A stretch of 64,000 nt of DNA from Serratia sp. AKBS12 (GCF_024793895.1 NZ_JANUSB010000015.1:248001-312000); one strand, 5' to 3'; shown: positions 8,436 through 19,187, numbered from the stretch's first letter. Program-made: numbers and translations. Notes: generated by a model from the letters alone, not told the origin.

Positions 8436-11400
8436 GTGTCAGAAACATCAACTTTACCGAGCGACCACGCGCTGTGCGTCGACATGCCATTGGTCGCGGC
8501 GCAACCGGGTATTTGGGTTGCCGATCAGATTTCACCGCATGGCAATGCCTATGCGGTAGCACATTATATTGAGCTTGACGGCGAGCTGGATCACGCCTGT
8601 TTGCTGCGCGCCATCGCATTGGGATTGAACGAAGTGGACACCCTGCGACTGCGTTTTGACGAGCGCGACGGGGTGCCGCTGCAATCGTTTGATGCGGGCA
8701 TGGCGATTGACGCGCCAGAATGTCTCGATCTGACCACCTCGGCGGATCCCGAGGCCGCCGCCGCCGCGCTGATGCAGCGCGATCTTGCCGGCGAACTGCG
8801 CGTCAGCAGCGGAAAACCGCTGTATCGTCATCTTCTGATGCGGGTGGCGGAGCGCCGCTGGTACTGGTATCAGCGCTATCACCACCTGCTGGTGGATGGC
8901 TTTAGCTTTACCGCCATTGCCCGGCGAATCGCCAATATCTATAGCCGTTTGCGCCATGACCAACCAATGGAACCTACGCCGTTTACGCCATTTGGCGACG
9001 TGGTGGCCGAATATCAGGCTTACCGTCAGTCCGCCGGCTGGCAGCGTGACGCCGACTTCTGGCGCAATAAGGCAGGCCAACTGCCGCCGGCGGCCACGCT
9101 GTGCGCGCAACCGCTGGCGGGGCAGGTGCCGACCACCCGTATTCATCGTCTTAGCCAGCACTGTTCGGCGGCGGCGTTCGCGCCGCTGGTGGACGCAGGA
9201 CGCGAGCAGCGGCTGAATGCGGCGGACATGGCGATCGCCCTGTTGGCGCTGTGGGTGTCGCGCCTCAGCGGCCAGCCGAGCTTCAGCGCCGGATTTATCT
9301 TTATGCGCCGTACCGGATCTGCCGCGCTGTGCGCCACCGGGCCGGTGATTAACGTATTACCGATGGAAATGCACCTCGATCCGCAGGCCACCTTGGCCGA
9401 TGCTGCGGCGAAAATCAGTCGTGAACTGAAAACGCTGCGTCGTCACCAGCGTTATGATGCGGAGCAGGTGCAGCGCGATCTGGGGCACGTGGGCGACGCC
9501 CAGCCGCTGTATGGCACGGTGTTCAACTTTAAGATGTTCGATTACCAGCTCGACTTTGACGGTATCGCCGGGATCACCCACGATCTGGCCTCCGGGCCGG
9601 TACGCGATCTGGAAATTGCCCTGTTTATCGACCAGAACGGCCAATTGAAAGTGGAGTTGCTGGCGAATGCCGAACGTTATCAGCGCGATGAGTTGGCGGC
9701 GCATTTGCAGCGTCTACCGCTGCTGATGCGTCAGTTCGGCGAGCAGCCGCAGTTGCCGGTCGGCGAGGTGGATTTACTGACCGCCGACGATCGTGCGTTG
9801 TTGAGCCGCGTCAACGACACCGCACATCCGCTGCCGGCGCAGACGCTGAGCGACCTGCTGGCGCAACAGGCGCGCCAGACGCCGGACGCGCCGGCGCTGT
9901 CTGACGCGCATTTCCGCTTCAATTACCGTGAAACCCGCCAACAGGTCAGCGCGCTGGCACGCCAGCTGAGCGCACAGGGCGTGCGGCCGGGCGACATCGT
10001 TGCGGTGGCGCTGCCGCGTTCGGTGTTCCTGTCGCTGGCGCTGATGGCGATTGTCGAAGCCGGCGCCGCCTATCTACCGCTGGATACCGGTTATCCGGAC
10101 GAGCGCCTGCGTATGATGCTGGCAGACGCCGCGCCACGACTGATCGTCACCAGTCCGGCGCAACGGGCGCGCTTTGCCGGCCAGGGCGAGATTCTGTTGT
10201 ACGATGCGCCATTGGCGGCCGACCATGCTGCCGATGTGACGGTGGAGCAGCCGACGCCGCATCATCCGGCTTATATTATCTTTACCTCGGGGTCTACCGG
10301 GCGGCCGAAGGGAGTATTGGTCGGTCATCAGGCTATCGTCAATCGCCTGTTATGGATGCAAAACCACTATCCGTTGACGGCGGACGACGTGGTATTGCAG
10401 AAAACGCCGTGCAGTTTCGACGTGTCGGTATGGGAGTTCTTCTGGCCGCTGATGGTGGGGGCGCAGCTGGTGATGGCGCCGCCGGAGGCGCACCGCGATC
10501 CACAACGGTTGCAGCAACTGATTGCGCGTCATGGCGTGACTACCCTGCATTTTGTTCCGTCGATGCTGGCGGCGTTCGTCAGCGCACTGGACAGTGACCA
10601 GGCGATTGCGCAGTGCGCTCGTCTGCGGCGGGTATTTTGCAGCGGCGAGGCGTTGCCGGCCGAGCTGTGCCGTTTGTGGCAAAGCCGTACCGGCGTGCCG
10701 CTGCACAATCTGTATGGTCCGACCGAGGCTGCGGTGGACGTTAGTTGGCACCCGGCCTGGGGCGAGTCCCTGGCGGCGGTGGGCGGTGCCAACGTGCCGA
10801 TTGGCCTGCCGGTGTGGAATACCGGTTTGCGCATCCTCGATGCGCGTCTGCGGCCGGTGCCGCCAGGCGTGGCTGGCGATCTGTATCTGACCGGCGTGCA
10901 GTTGGCGCACGGCTATCTAGGGCGGCCTGAATTGACCGCCAGCCGTTTTGTCGCCGATCCGTTCGGCAACGGCGGTCGCATGTACCGCACCGGCGACGTG
11001 GCACGCTGGCTGCCGAATGGCGCAGTGGAATATCTGGGCCGTAGCGACGACCAGTTGAAAATTCGCGGGCAGCGCATCGAACTCAGCGAAATCGACCATG
11101 CGTTGCTGTCGTTGCCGGGGGTGCAGCAGGCGGTAGCCCATGCGCTGGTGCTGGACGGCACGCCGACGGATGCCGGCGGTGATGCGCGTCAGTTGGTAGG
11201 GTATCTGGTAGCGCAGCCGGGCGTGAGCCTGGCGCTGGACGCGCTGCGCAGCACGCTGACCGAGCTGTTACCACCGCATATGGTACCGGTCGCGCTGGTA
11301 GAGATGACCGAACTGCCGCTGAGCGCCAACGGCAAACTGGATCGCAAGGCGTTGCCACAGCCGCAAAGCGGCTCCCGCAGCGCCGGGCGTGCAGCGGAGC

Positions 11401-12380
11401 CGGGGTTGGAAAGCGCTATTGCTGCGGTCTTCGCCCGTTTGCTGCAACGCGAGCAGGTTTTTGCCGACGATGACTTCTTCGCATTGGGTGGCCACTCGTT
11501 GCTGGCGATGCGTTTGGCGGCGGAGTTGCGGCGCGATCTCGGTAAAGCGGTTTCGGTCGGCCAGGTGATGGTGGCGTCGAGAGTGGAACAGTTGGCGCAA
11601 CTGCTGGCGCAAGAGCGCACGCAGGAGGAGGCTGACCGTTGTGGCTTCGAACGCGTGCTGCCACTGCGCATCACCGATGGCCCGACGCTGTTCTGTCTGC
11701 ATCCGGCCTCCGGTTTTTCCTGGCAGTTCAGCGTGTTGCCACGCTATATCGACCAGCACTGGTCACTGGTCGGTATTCAATCGCCACGGCCGGACGGTCC
11801 GCTGGCAATGAGCGAAGACATGGATCAGGTCTGCGATGCGCATCTGGCCACGGTGTTGGAGGTGCAGCCGCACGGCCCGTATCACTTTATCGGTTATTCG
11901 CTGGGGGGCACGCTGGCGCAGGGGATTGCCGCGCGGTTGCAGGCCCGTGGCGAAGAAGTGGCATTCCTCGGCCTGCTGGATACCTATCCGCCGGAAACCC
12001 AGAACTGGGATGTGATGCTGGACGACAATGTGCTGAAAGAAGTCCAGCGCGAACGCGAGCAGTTCCTGGCGGTATCGCAAGACACGCTGGATCCGGCGCT
12101 GGGGGAAACCCGGGTAGCGATGTTTGACAATATCGAGGCTAACTACGCGGATTCGGTGCGCCTGTTGTCCCATACCCATACCGCCAGTTTCAGCGGGCAG
12201 GCCACGCTGTTTGTCGCCAAGCGCACTTTGCAGCAGGGGATGGATGTACAACAAACCTGGGCGCGCTACGTGGATACGTTGCAGGTACACGAGCTGGACT
12301 GCGCGCATGTCGATATCGTATCGCCAGCGTCGTTCAAGGTTCTCGGACCATTGCTCAACCGCGTGCTGCGGGCGTTGTAA
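8436..12380 (+). CDS. entF: Enterobactin synthase component F, NRPS (C-A-PCP-TE)
   Basis: Four-domain peptide synthetase that activates L-serine, condenses it with 2,3-dihydroxybenzoyl carried on EntB, and cyclises three units into enterobactin. The 1314 residues compare with 1293 in E. coli. Visible in order: condensation domain with HHLLVDG near 148-154; adenylation domain with FTSGSTGRPKG near 616, FDVSVWEFF and NLYGPTEAAVDVSWH, consistent with the serine-specificity pocket; carrier domain with phosphopantetheine Ser1021 (LGGHSLLAM); thioesterase with GYSLGG Ser1155. The GTG start has AGGAA 9 nt upstream and matches the usual N-terminus. All domains look intact, so the cluster should make enterobactin itself rather than a split-NRPS product such as serratiochelin. 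It needs a phosphopantetheinyl transferase not seen in this window. Confidence 0.97.
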   Translation: MSETSTLPSDHALCVDMPLVAAQPGIWVADQISPHGNAYAVAHYIELDGELDHACLLRAIALGLNEVDTLRLRFDERDGVPLQSFDAGMAIDAPECLDLTTSADPEAAAAALMQRDLAGELRVSSGKPLYRHLLMRVAERRWYWYQRYHHLLVDGFSFTAIARRIANIYSRLRHDQPMEPTPFTPFGDVVAEYQAYRQSAGWQRDADFWRNKAGQLPPAATLCAQPLAGQVPTTRIHRLSQHCSAAAFAPLVDAGREQRLNAADMAIALLALWVSRLSGQPSFSAGFIFMRRTGSAALCATGPVINVLPMEMHLDPQATLADAAAKISRELKTLRRHQRYDAEQVQRDLGHVGDAQPLYGTVFNFKMFDYQLDFDGIAGITHDLASGPVRDLEIALFIDQNGQLKVELLANAERYQRDELAAHLQRLPLLMRQFGEQPQLPVGEVDLLTADDRALLSRVNDTAHPLPAQTLSDLLAQQARQTPDAPALSDAHFRFNYRETRQQVSALARQLSAQGVRPGDIVAVALPRSVFLSLALMAIVEAGAAYLPLDTGYPDERLRMMLADAAPRLIVTSPAQRARFAGQGEILLYDAPLAADHAADVTVEQPTPHHPAYIIFTSGSTGRPKGVLVGHQAIVNRLLWMQNHYPLTADDVVLQKTPCSFDVSVWEFFWPLMVGAQLVMAPPEAHRDPQRLQQLIARHGVTTLHFVPSMLAAFVSALDSDQAIAQCARLRRVFCSGEALPAELCRLWQSRTGVPLHNLYGPTEAAVDVSWHPAWGESLAAVGGANVPIGLPVWNTGLRILDARLRPVPPGVAGDLYLTGVQLAHGYLGRPELTASRFVADPFGNGGRMYRTGDVARWLPNGAVEYLGRSDDQLKIRGQRIELSEIDHALLSLPGVQQAVAHALVLDGTPTDAGGDARQLVGYLVAQPGVSLALDALRSTLTELLPPHMVPVALVEMTELPLSANGKLDRKALPQPQSGSRSAGRAAEPGLESAIAAVFARLLQREQVFADDDFFALGGHSLLAMRLAAELRRDLGKAVSVGQVMVASRVEQLAQLLAQERTQEEADRCGFERVLPLRITDGPTLFCLHPASGFSWQFSVLPRYIDQHWSLVGIQSPRPDGPLAMSEDMDQVCDAHLATVLEVQPHGPYHFIGYSLGGTLAQGIAARLQARGEEVAFLGLLDTYPPETQNWDVMLDDNVLKEVQREREQFLAVSQDTLDPALGETRVAMFDNIEANYADSVRLLSHTHTASFSGQATLFVAKRTLQQGMDVQQTWARYVDTLQVHELDCAHVDIVSPASFKVLGPLLNRVLRAL

Positions 12381-12421
12381 CGCCACTGCGCGCTGAGTGA
12401 GCCGTGCGCCTGCCGACAGTA

Positions 12422-12450
12422 AAAAGGGCTGAAGTCGATTCAGCCCTTTT
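12422..12450. terminator. Bidirectional terminator between entF and fepC
   Basis: 12-bp perfect stem AAAAGGGCTGAA / TTCAGCCCTTTT with a 5-nt loop, lying between the convergent entF (+) and fepC (-) genes. Confidence 0.92.
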
Positions 12451-12467
12451 CTTGTATCTGCGCTGGC

Positions 12468-13268
12468 TTATTTGCCCAGCGGCACCACCAACGGCGTGTG
12501 CGACACCGGATCGTCAATGATCATGCATTTAAGCCCGTACACCTCGTCGATCAGTTCCGGCGTGACAATGTCCTTTGGCGCACCTTCTGCGATCACCTTG
12601 CCGCCGCGCATGGCAATCAAGTGCGTTGCATAGCGACAGGCGTGGTTCAAATCATGCAGCACTACCACCAGGGTATGACCATTGTCGCGGTTCAAGCGGC
12701 GCATCAATTCCAGCAGATCGATCTGATGCGCAATGTCCAGCCAGGTGGTCGGTTCGTCCAGCAGCAGCAGTGGGGTCTGCTGGGCCAGTACCATGGCGAT
12801 CCAGACGCGCTGGCGTTGGCCGCCGGACAGGGTATCGACCGCCTGTTCGGCCAGCTCCGCCACGCCGGTTGCCTGCATCGCATCGGTAACTGCCTGTTGA
12901 TCTTCCACCCGCCAACGGCTGAACAGACGCTGGTGCGGGTAGCGGCCGCGCGCCACCAGATCAAACACCGTGATATCGCCAGGTGCGATGGAGCTTTGCG
13001 GCAGCAGTCCCAGCTGGCGTGCTACCTCTTTGGTGGCGTACTCGCCAATCAGTTTGCCGTTTAGCCATACTGCGCCTGCCTGTGGCTGCAACAGACGGCT
13101 GAGGGTACGCAGCAGCGTGGATTTTCCGCAGGCGTTCGGGCCGATAATCACCGTCAGCTCACCCTGTGGAATGGACACTGAAAGGTTATGCGCCACGGTT
13201 TTTTTGTCATAGCCCAGCGTCAGGTTTTCGGCGCGCAGCGGCGCGGATAAAAGCGTTTCAGCATTCAT
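12468..13268 (-). CDS. fepC: Ferric enterobactin ABC transporter ATPase
   Basis: 266-residue cytoplasmic ATPase of the FepB-FepDG-FepC importer. It shows Walker A (GPNACGKST, about 42-50), Q-loop (LLPQSS), the ABC signature LSGGQRQRVWIA, and Walker B LLLLDEPTTWLD with the H-loop histidine in VVVLHDLNH. Last gene of fepD-fepG-fepC; its ATG overlaps the fepG stop by 4 bp, implying translational coupling. Confidence 0.96.
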   Translation of the reverse strand: MNAETLLSAPLRAENLTLGYDKKTVAHNLSVSIPQGELTVIIGPNACGKSTLLRTLSRLLQPQAGAVWLNGKLIGEYATKEVARQLGLLPQSSIAPGDITVFDLVARGRYPHQRLFSRWRVEDQQAVTDAMQATGVAELAEQAVDTLSGGQRQRVWIAMVLAQQTPLLLLDEPTTWLDIAHQIDLLELMRRLNRDNGHTLVVVLHDLNHACRYATHLIAMRGGKVIAEGAPKDIVTPELIDEVYGLKCMIIDDPVSHTPLVVPLGK

Positions 13269-14290
13269 TTTTTTCGCGACTCACGGATTAATAGCCAAAT
13301 CAGATAGATGCCACCGATGCTGACGGTCAGTGCGCCGACCGGCAGTTGATACGGCATAAACAGCCGCTGTGCGGTTACGTCGGCCGCCAGCAGCAGCAGT
13401 GCGCCGGTCAGCGCGGTTAGCAGCAGCACCTGACGGTTGGCGCACAGGCGGCGGGCAATTTGCGGTGCCACCAGAGCGATAAAGGAGATCGGACCGGCGA
13501 TGGCGGTGGCCGCTGCGGTCAGCAATACCGCAATCAGCAACAGTAAAATGCGTGAACGTTCTACCGCCACGCCAAGCGCGCAGGCGGCGTCATCGCCCAT
13601 TTCCAGCAGGCGCATACGGCGTGACAACGCCATCAGCAGTAGCGCACAGACGGCGATCACCATCATCACTGGCTGGCTTTTGGCCCAGGTGACGCCATTA
13701 AGCGAACCGGCGCTCCATAACCCGGCGGTCATCGCCGATTCCAGCGACGCGGTGATAATCAACCAGGTATTGGCCCCTACCAGCAGCGCGCGTACCGCAA
13801 TGCCGACGATAATCAGCCGGAAGGCTTCGATGCCATTGCGCCATGCCAACAAATAAATCAGCGCCGCGGTCAACAGGCCGCCGATCAACGCGCCAGAGGT
13901 GATGCCGAGTACGCCGCCGTTGAACAGCACCACCGCTACCAGCACGCCGCTGTAGGCACCGGTATTGAAGCCGATAACGTCCGGGCTGCCGAGCGGATTG
14001 CGCAGCAACGACTGGAAGATGGCACCGCTGACGCCGAGCGCGGCGCCCAATATCAACGCCATCGCCACGCGCGGCAAGCGCCATTGGCCGACGATCACCG
14101 TTAAATTGGCCGGCCCTTCGCCGCGCAGCGCGTCGATCACCTGCAGCGCGCTGAGCGACAGAGTGCCGGAACCGAGCGCGTAAATGGCCAGGCTGGCGCA
14201 GGCGAACAGCAGCGCCAGCAGGGTCAGCGTCGTGCGTGACAGGCGGGCAGGGAGCGACGGGCGCATCAGACGGGTAGTATGCAGCGACAT
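13265..14290 (-). CDS. fepG: Ferric enterobactin ABC transporter permease
   Basis: 341-residue FecCD-family inner-membrane permease with about ten hydrophobic segments; pairs with FepD. Family motifs include RLPRVAMALILGAALGVSGAI, FQSLLRNPLGSPDVIGFNTGA and PISFIALVAPQIARRL (the ATPase coupling region). An upstream in-frame start would add 89 low-complexity Arg-rich residues that are merely fepD read in another frame; the ATG at 14290 has AGGAG spaced correctly and overlaps the fepD stop by one base (TGATG). Confidence 0.95.
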   Translation of the reverse strand: MSLHTTRLMRPSLPARLSRTTLTLLALLFACASLAIYALGSGTLSLSALQVIDALRGEGPANLTVIVGQWRLPRVAMALILGAALGVSGAIFQSLLRNPLGSPDVIGFNTGAYSGVLVAVVLFNGGVLGITSGALIGGLLTAALIYLLAWRNGIEAFRLIIVGIAVRALLVGANTWLIITASLESAMTAGLWSAGSLNGVTWAKSQPVMMVIAVCALLLMALSRRMRLLEMGDDAACALGVAVERSRILLLLIAVLLTAAATAIAGPISFIALVAPQIARRLCANRQVLLLTALTGALLLLAADVTAQRLFMPYQLPVGALTVSIGGIYLIWLLIRESRKK

Positions 14291-15363
14291 CAGCAACTCC
14301 TGCGGAACATGTGGCGCTGGCGAACCAGCGCGATCAATACCGGGGCGCCGAGCAACGCGGTTACGATCGAGACCCGCAGTTCGCCGGCCACCAGGAAGCG
14401 GCCGAGCAAATCGGCGCCGAGCAGCAGAATGGGAGTCAGTACCAGCGTCCACGGCAGGATCCAGTGCAGTTCCGAACCGGCCAGACGGCGCGCGACGTGC
14501 GGCATCATCAGGCCGACGAAGGCGATTGGCCCGACGGCGGCGGTGGCGCTGCCACACAGCAGGGTGATCGCCAGCAGGCCGAGCAACTGGGTGCGTACGA
14601 TGCCGGTGCCCAGCGCGGTGGCCAGTTCGCTACCCATGCTCAGGCTGTTGAGCGCCTTGGTCATCCACAGGGCGATCAGCGTACCGAGCACAATGGGCAG
14701 GGTGACGGTGCGTACCACCTGCATATTCTGAATATCCAGTGAGCCGGCCTGCCAGAAGCGAAGTTGATCGAACGTTTGCGGGTTGAGCAGCGCAATGCCG
14801 GAGGTCATGCCTTCCAGCACCGCGCCGAGCGCAACACCTGCCAGCGTCAGGCGAATCGGGTTCAATGTACTACGCCCCAGCGCGCCGACCAGCGCCACCA
14901 GCAGCGCCGCGCCCAGCGCGCCGGCAAAGGCGAACCACAGGTACTGGTCAATGTCGGCGGCGCCAAACAGCGTAATGCCGAGCACCACGGCAAAGCCGGC
15001 ACCGGCATTGACGCCGAGGATGCCAGGGTCGGCCAGCGGGTTGCGGGTCAGGGTTTGCATTAGCGCACCGGCCAGCCCAAGCGCGATACCGGCCAGCAAC
15101 CCCACCAGCGTGCGCGGCAGGCGTGCATCGGTGACGATCGCGCAGTCAGCGCCGCTGCATTGGCCGTTGAGGGCGTGTAGCACGGTAGTGAAGGGAATTG
15201 GCTTTGCGCCTAGCGACAGGCTGAGCGCCATCATCAGCAATAGCGTCAACAATGCCAGTAACAGACCGTACAGCCTGTAGCGAAAAGCGCGTGTGGTGCC
15301 GAAAATCAGGCGCTCCTGCGAGGAATCTGTGGAGTGCGAGCAATTGTGTGTAAGCCGGAACAT
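14290..15363 (-). CDS. fepD: Ferric enterobactin ABC transporter permease
   Basis: 357-residue FecCD-family permease, partner of FepG, with about ten membrane segments. It shows RLPRTLVGLLAGIALGLAGAL, MQTLTRNPLADPGILGVNAGA and PIAFVGLMMPHVARRLAG, the same family signatures as FepG at the same relative positions. First gene of fepDGC, divergent from entS, with a Fur box directly upstream. The roughly 25-residue N-terminal tail before the first membrane segment is long, so a slightly later start is possible, but no better ribosome-binding site was seen. Confidence 0.95.
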   Translation of the reverse strand: MFRLTHNCSHSTDSSQERLIFGTTRAFRYRLYGLLLALLTLLLMMALSLSLGAKPIPFTTVLHALNGQCSGADCAIVTDARLPRTLVGLLAGIALGLAGALMQTLTRNPLADPGILGVNAGAGFAVVLGITLFGAADIDQYLWFAFAGALGAALLVALVGALGRSTLNPIRLTLAGVALGAVLEGMTSGIALLNPQTFDQLRFWQAGSLDIQNMQVVRTVTLPIVLGTLIALWMTKALNSLSMGSELATALGTGIVRTQLLGLLAITLLCGSATAAVGPIAFVGLMMPHVARRLAGSELHWILPWTLVLTPILLLGADLLGRFLVAGELRVSIVTALLGAPVLIALVRQRHMFRRSC

Positions 15364-15388
15364 GGCAGCCCATTATTTTATTGAATAT

Positions 15389-15412
15389 AAATGATATTTA
15401 TTATCATTATTG
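15389..15412. promoter_or_regulatory. Fur box between fepD and entS
   Basis: AAATGATATTTATTATCATT closely matches the Fur consensus and lies 26 bp upstream of fepD and about 90 bp upstream of entS, so it can control both divergent genes. Confidence 0.8.
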
Positions 15413-15498
15413 ATTGTATTCATCTATGGTAGCATGACTCGCTGCCGCAATGCAGCAGCAAGCGCACAAACCCTTTTAAAAGCTGTGGTGATAGACAA

Positions 15499-16743
15499 AT
15501 GAGTAAGCCCTCGATTTTGCTTGATTTTGGTCTGCTCAAGACCAATCGGGCGTTCCGTGCCGTGTTCTGCGCACGGTTTATTTCCATTTTGGCGTTGGGT
15601 TTGATGGCCATCGCGATACCGGTGCAAATTCAGGCGCTGACCGGTTCAACGCTGTTGGTCGGTCTGGCGGTGACCCTGGCCGGCAGCGGCATGTTTGCCG
15701 GGCTGCTGTTGGGCGGTGTGCTGGCGGATCGCTATGAACGCCGTCGCCTGATCCTGTTTGCGCGTTCAACCTGTGGCATCGGGTTTGTCGGCATGTGCAT
15801 CAATGCCGCATTGCCAACGCCATCGCTGGTGGCGATCTATCTGTTATCGGTGTGGGACGGCTTCTTTGGCGCGGTAGGCGTGACGGCTCTGCTGGCTGCG
15901 ACGCCGGCGTTGGTCGGCCGGGAGAACATTGTCCAGGCTGGCGCCATCAGTATGCTGACGGTGCGTTTTGGATCGATCCTGTCGCCAGCGGTGGGCGGGT
16001 TGGTGATTGCTCATGCGGGCGTGGCGTGGAACTACGGTCTGGCAGCGTTGGGTACCTTGCTGACGCTGATGCCATTGCTGCGTCTGCCACAACTGATGCC
16101 GCCGCCACAACCGCGCGAGCACCCACTGAAAGCGCTGGCAGGCGGCTTTGCCTTTCTGTTCCAGAATAAAGTGATCGGTATGGTGGCGCTGATTGGCGCG
16201 CTGCTGACCATGGCCAGTGCGGTACGCATCCTCTACCCGGCGCTGGCGGGCGATTGGCTGGTCGGCGCTTCTAGCCTGGGCCTGATGTATGCGGCGGTAC
16301 CGCTCGGCGCGGCGATTGGCGCCTTTACCAGCGGCCGGGTAGCGCATCTGGCACGGCCTGGCTGGATGATGCTGGTGACGGCGATAGCGGCGTTCATCGC
16401 CATTGGTTTGTTTGGTTTGATGCCGTGGTATGGCGCGGCGCTGGCGTGTCTGGTGGCGTTCGGTTATTTGAGCGCGGTGAATTCGCTGCTGCAATACGGG
16501 CTGATCCAGAGCCTGACGCCGGACGCCTTCCTCGGTCGCATCAATGGGCTGTGGACTGCGCAGAACGTGGTGGGCGATGCACTCGGCGCGTTGCTGCTGG
16601 GGGCGATGGGAGCGTATATGCTGCCGGCGATGACCTCGACCAGCTTTGGCTTTGGTGCCGCGCTGCTCGGGGTGGTGCTGGTGTTCGCCATGCGGGGATT
16701 ACGGCTGGTGACGCGCGACAAACCGCAGGCGACACAAGCCTGA
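15499..16743 (+). CDS. entS: Enterobactin exporter, major facilitator superfamily
   Basis: 414-residue inner-membrane proton-driven exporter that moves newly made enterobactin to the periplasm. It has 12 predicted membrane segments, the MFS motif A region [15 protein letters not shown] after segment 2, and the EntS-type N-terminus [20 protein letters not shown]. It is divergent from fepDGC and convergent with fepB, the order found in E. coli. Start ATG at 15499 is preceded by GTGGTGATAG, a modest ribosome-binding site. Confidence 0.95.
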   Translation: MSKPSILLDFGLLKTNRAFRAVFCARFISILALGLMAIAIPVQIQALTGSTLLVGLAVTLAGSGMFAGLLLGGVLADRYERRRLILFARSTCGIGFVGMCINAALPTPSLVAIYLLSVWDGFFGAVGVTALLAATPALVGRENIVQAGAISMLTVRFGSILSPAVGGLVIAHAGVAWNYGLAALGTLLTLMPLLRLPQLMPPPQPREHPLKALAGGFAFLFQNKVIGMVALIGALLTMASAVRILYPALAGDWLVGASSLGLMYAAVPLGAAIGAFTSGRVAHLARPGWMMLVTAIAAFIAIGLFGLMPWYGAALACLVAFGYLSAVNSLLQYGLIQSLTPDAFLGRINGLWTAQNVVGDALGALLLGAMGAYMLPAMTSTSFGFGAALLGVVLVFAMRGLRLVTRDKPQATQA

Positions 16744-16768
16744 TATCAGTTGCCCAAGCTGAGCCGGG

Positions 16769-16805
16769 TAGCCCGAGTCGCCTGACGACAAGGCGGATTC
16801 GGGCT
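16769..16805. terminator. Inverted repeat between entS and fepB
   Basis: Long imperfect stem TAGCCCGAGTCGCCT / AGGCGGATTCGGGCTG around a 7-nt loop, centred between the convergent entS and fepB genes. It lacks a clear T-run on either side; probably a terminator or mRNA 3' barrier. Confidence 0.6.
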
Positions 16806-16825
16806 GCCCTACAGGTTGGCCAACG

Positions 16826-17773
16826 TTAGTGCACGAACAGTTTTTCTAATTGCGTCAGCAGGTTGCTGGCGCTGTAATAATCCAGACGAAAGGTATCGTT
16901 GCCCAGCGCGTAGACTCGCTTGTTCTGCACCGCTGGCAGGTGCGCCAGGAAGGTGTTGCCCATCAGGCGCTCGGCGTCGCCGTCATCGTTGGCGAACAGC
17001 AACAGCGTTTGGCCGTTCAGACCGCCCGCCAGATTTTCCCCACTCAGTTGAATAATGTCCTTGCGCACGCCCTGGCTGGTACTGCCGTGGACGTTGGCCG
17101 GCGGCTGCGCCAGCGTGAAGCCCAGCTGTTGCAGCATTTCGCCCTGCGATGATTCGGCGGTCCACAGATTGGCGGCCTTGCCGTCGTGGCGAAACACCAG
17201 TGCGCTGACCGGCTGCGGCGGCAAGGTCATCCGCCGCTTCAGCGCCTGCTCGCGCGCGGCGAAATCGGCGGTCAGCTTGTCAGCCTCTGCGTCGCGCCCG
17301 GTGGCGTACCCCAGGTCTTTGGCCAGTTGCTGCCAGCTTTTGTCATCGTAATTGACCACCAGCACCGGCGCGATGGCCGATAACTGATCGTATAAGCGCA
17401 GGGCGGAATCGCCTCCGGTGGCGGACATTACGATCAGATCCGGCGCTTCGCCGGCTATTGCTTCGGCATTGGGTTCGCCGATATACAGGCGCTTGACGCC
17501 GCGTTGTGCGGCGATATCGCCCCATTGGCGGAAGAAGCCCTGTTGGTCGGCCAGCTTACCGTTGGGGCTGGTGGCGCCACTGGCAATCACCGGCGCGCCA
17601 ATGGCCAGCAGGGTACCGGTGACCGTAACGCTGGTCGAGACAATGCGCGTTGGTGCCTGTGGGAGAGTGACAACGCCATGGGCAGTGTCAATGGCGCGTG
17701 GCCACTGGGGAGAAGCCGCATGCGCAGCGGTGAAGGCGAATAAGGCCAGTCCCAAAAGCAGGATATTCTTCAT
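16826..17773 (-). CDS. fepB: Ferric enterobactin periplasmic binding protein
   Basis: 315-residue cluster-A-III periplasmic receptor that carries ferric enterobactin from FepA to FepDGC. It has a signal peptide ending [11 protein letters not shown], then the two-lobe binding protein with [19 protein letters not shown] and [22 protein letters not shown]. It is transcribed alone, divergent from entCEBA across a region with two Fur boxes. Confidence 0.95.
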   Translation of the reverse strand: MKNILLLGLALFAFTAAHAASPQWPRAIDTAHGVVTLPQAPTRIVSTSVTVTGTLLAIGAPVIASGATSPNGKLADQQGFFRQWGDIAAQRGVKRLYIGEPNAEAIAGEAPDLIVMSATGGDSALRLYDQLSAIAPVLVVNYDDKSWQQLAKDLGYATGRDAEADKLTADFAAREQALKRRMTLPPQPVSALVFRHDGKAANLWTAESSQGEMLQQLGFTLAQPPANVHGSTSQGVRKDIIQLSGENLAGGLNGQTLLLFANDDGDAERLMGNTFLAHLPAVQNKRVYALGNDTFRLDYYSASNLLTQLEKLFVH

Positions 17774-17797
17774 GTCGGCGTGTTCCTGTCGATTAAA

Positions 17798-17818
17798 TAC
17801 TAATGCTTATCATTTATC
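17798..17818. promoter_or_regulatory. Fur box upstream of fepB
   Basis: TACTAATGCTTATCATTTAT, a moderate match to the Fur consensus, lies 25-45 bp upstream of the fepB start. Confidence 0.65.
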
Positions 17819-17918
17819 TGGCTAATGCCACACCGTTTATACCATGATTGCGATGGGAAAGAAGTGTTTACGTTTATTGACATAGTAAAATCCGGAGGGT
17901 AATTTAGCGGCCGTAAAC

Positions 17919-17940
17919 ATAAATGATAATCATTATTATA
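17919..17940. promoter_or_regulatory. Fur box upstream of entC
   Basis: ATAAATGATAATCATTATTA is an almost perfect Fur box (ATGATAATCATTAT core) 36 bp upstream of the entC start. Strongest Fur site in the window; expected to shut off entCEBA when iron is plentiful. Confidence 0.9.
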
Positions 17941-17975
17941 TTGGTTATTATTAGCAAACAATAGAGGGCGTACCG

Positions 17976-19187
17976 ATGGATACAGCCGTGAATGGTGCCA
18001 AAAACATGCAACCGCACAGTAGTGAAGGGGGTTACATACCGCCGGATCTCGCTGCCGGCTTCTTTTTCACTTCTCCTTTCCGCAGCCTGAGCACCCAGGG
18101 GTGTTTTGCCAAAGTCGGTTTGCCGGCGGTCGGTGGCGACGACGTGAACGGCGAATTCCAGCAGGCGGTACGCCATGCCTTTGGCGAAGCTCGGCTGGCT
18201 GGCATCAAGCAGCCGGTGCTGTGTGGTGCCATCCCGTTCGATACCCGACAACCGTCTTCGTTGTTTATCCCTCGCCAAACCCACTGGTTCGATCGCGATA
18301 CCTTGATGGCCGCGCAAGGGGGAAAGCACGCCGCGGTGCCGGATATCGCACATAAAACCGCAGTGCCGGCGCAGGCAGCTTTTATGCAGATGGTCAGCGA
18401 TGCGGTGGCGGCAACCCGTACAGGCAGGCTGGATAAGGTGGTGCTGTCGCGCCTGCTGGAGATCGAAACCTGTCAGCCGGTCGATCGCCACGCGCTGATG
18501 ACGCGCATCATTGCGCAGAACCCTAACGGTTTTCACTTCCACGTACCGCTGGAAGACGGTGCGCTGCTGGGAGCCAGCCCCGAGCTGCTGCTGCGTAAAT
18601 CCGGTGCGCAATTTTTTTCCAATCCGCTGGCCGGCTCCGCCCGCCGCGAGGCCGATTCACAGCGCGATCGTGAGGTCAGCCAGCAGTTACTGAACTCCAC
18701 TAAAGACCATAAAGAGCACCGTTTCGTTACCGAAGGCATGCGCGAAGCGTTACGTGGCCGTTGCCGTTATCTGCATATTCCCAGCGCACCGGAACTGTTG
18801 AGTACCACTACGCTTTGGCATCTGTCGACGCCGATTGACGGCGAAGTGGATCCGCGTCAGGAAAACGCGCTGTCGCTGGCCTGTCTGCTGCATCCGACGC
18901 CGGCGCTGTGCGGCACGCCGACCCGGGTGGCGCGAGACGTGATTGCCGAACTGGAGCCGTTTGATCGCGGCGTATTTGGCGGCATCGTTGGCTGGTGCGA
19001 CGCCGACGGCAACGGTGAATGGGTGGTGACCATCCGCTGCGGAACCGTCAGCGGTAACCAGGTACGCCTGTTTGCCGGCGCCGGCATTGTGCAGGACTCA
19101 TCACCAGAGTCCGAATGGCATGAAACCGGCACCAAGCTCAGCACCATTCTGCGTGCCTTTGGTCTGAATCAAGGACAAGAAATATGA
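17976..19187 (+). CDS. entC: Isochorismate synthase
   Basis: Converts chorismate to isochorismate, the committed step to 2,3-dihydroxybenzoate. The 403 residues show the chorismate-utilising family core: [39 protein letters not shown], the SRR-like [12 protein letters not shown] stretch, and C-terminal [20 protein letters not shown] and FAGAGIV. ATG at 17976 follows an AGAGGG site. The coding end overlaps entE by 4 bp (ATGA). Confidence 0.96.
   Translation: MDTAVNGAKNMQPHSSEGGYIPPDLAAGFFFTSPFRSLSTQGCFAKVGLPAVGGDDVNGEFQQAVRHAFGEARLAGIKQPVLCGAIPFDTRQPSSLFIPRQTHWFDRDTLMAAQGGKHAAVPDIAHKTAVPAQAAFMQMVSDAVAATRTGRLDKVVLSRLLEIETCQPVDRHALMTRIIAQNPNGFHFHVPLEDGALLGASPELLLRKSGAQFFSNPLAGSARREADSQRDREVSQQLLNSTKDHKEHRFVTEGMREALRGRCRYLHIPSAPELLSTTTLWHLSTPIDGEVDPRQENALSLACLLHPTPALCGTPTRVARDVIAELEPFDRGVFGGIVGWCDADGNGEWVVTIRCGTVSGNQVRLFAGAGIVQDSSPESEWHETGTKLSTILRAFGLNQGQEI

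Noticed and set aside
8436-12380. Split or serratiochelin-type EntF
   Set aside because: The reading frame is uninterrupted, with C, A, carrier and thioesterase domains all carrying their key residues, so enterobactin is the simpler product.
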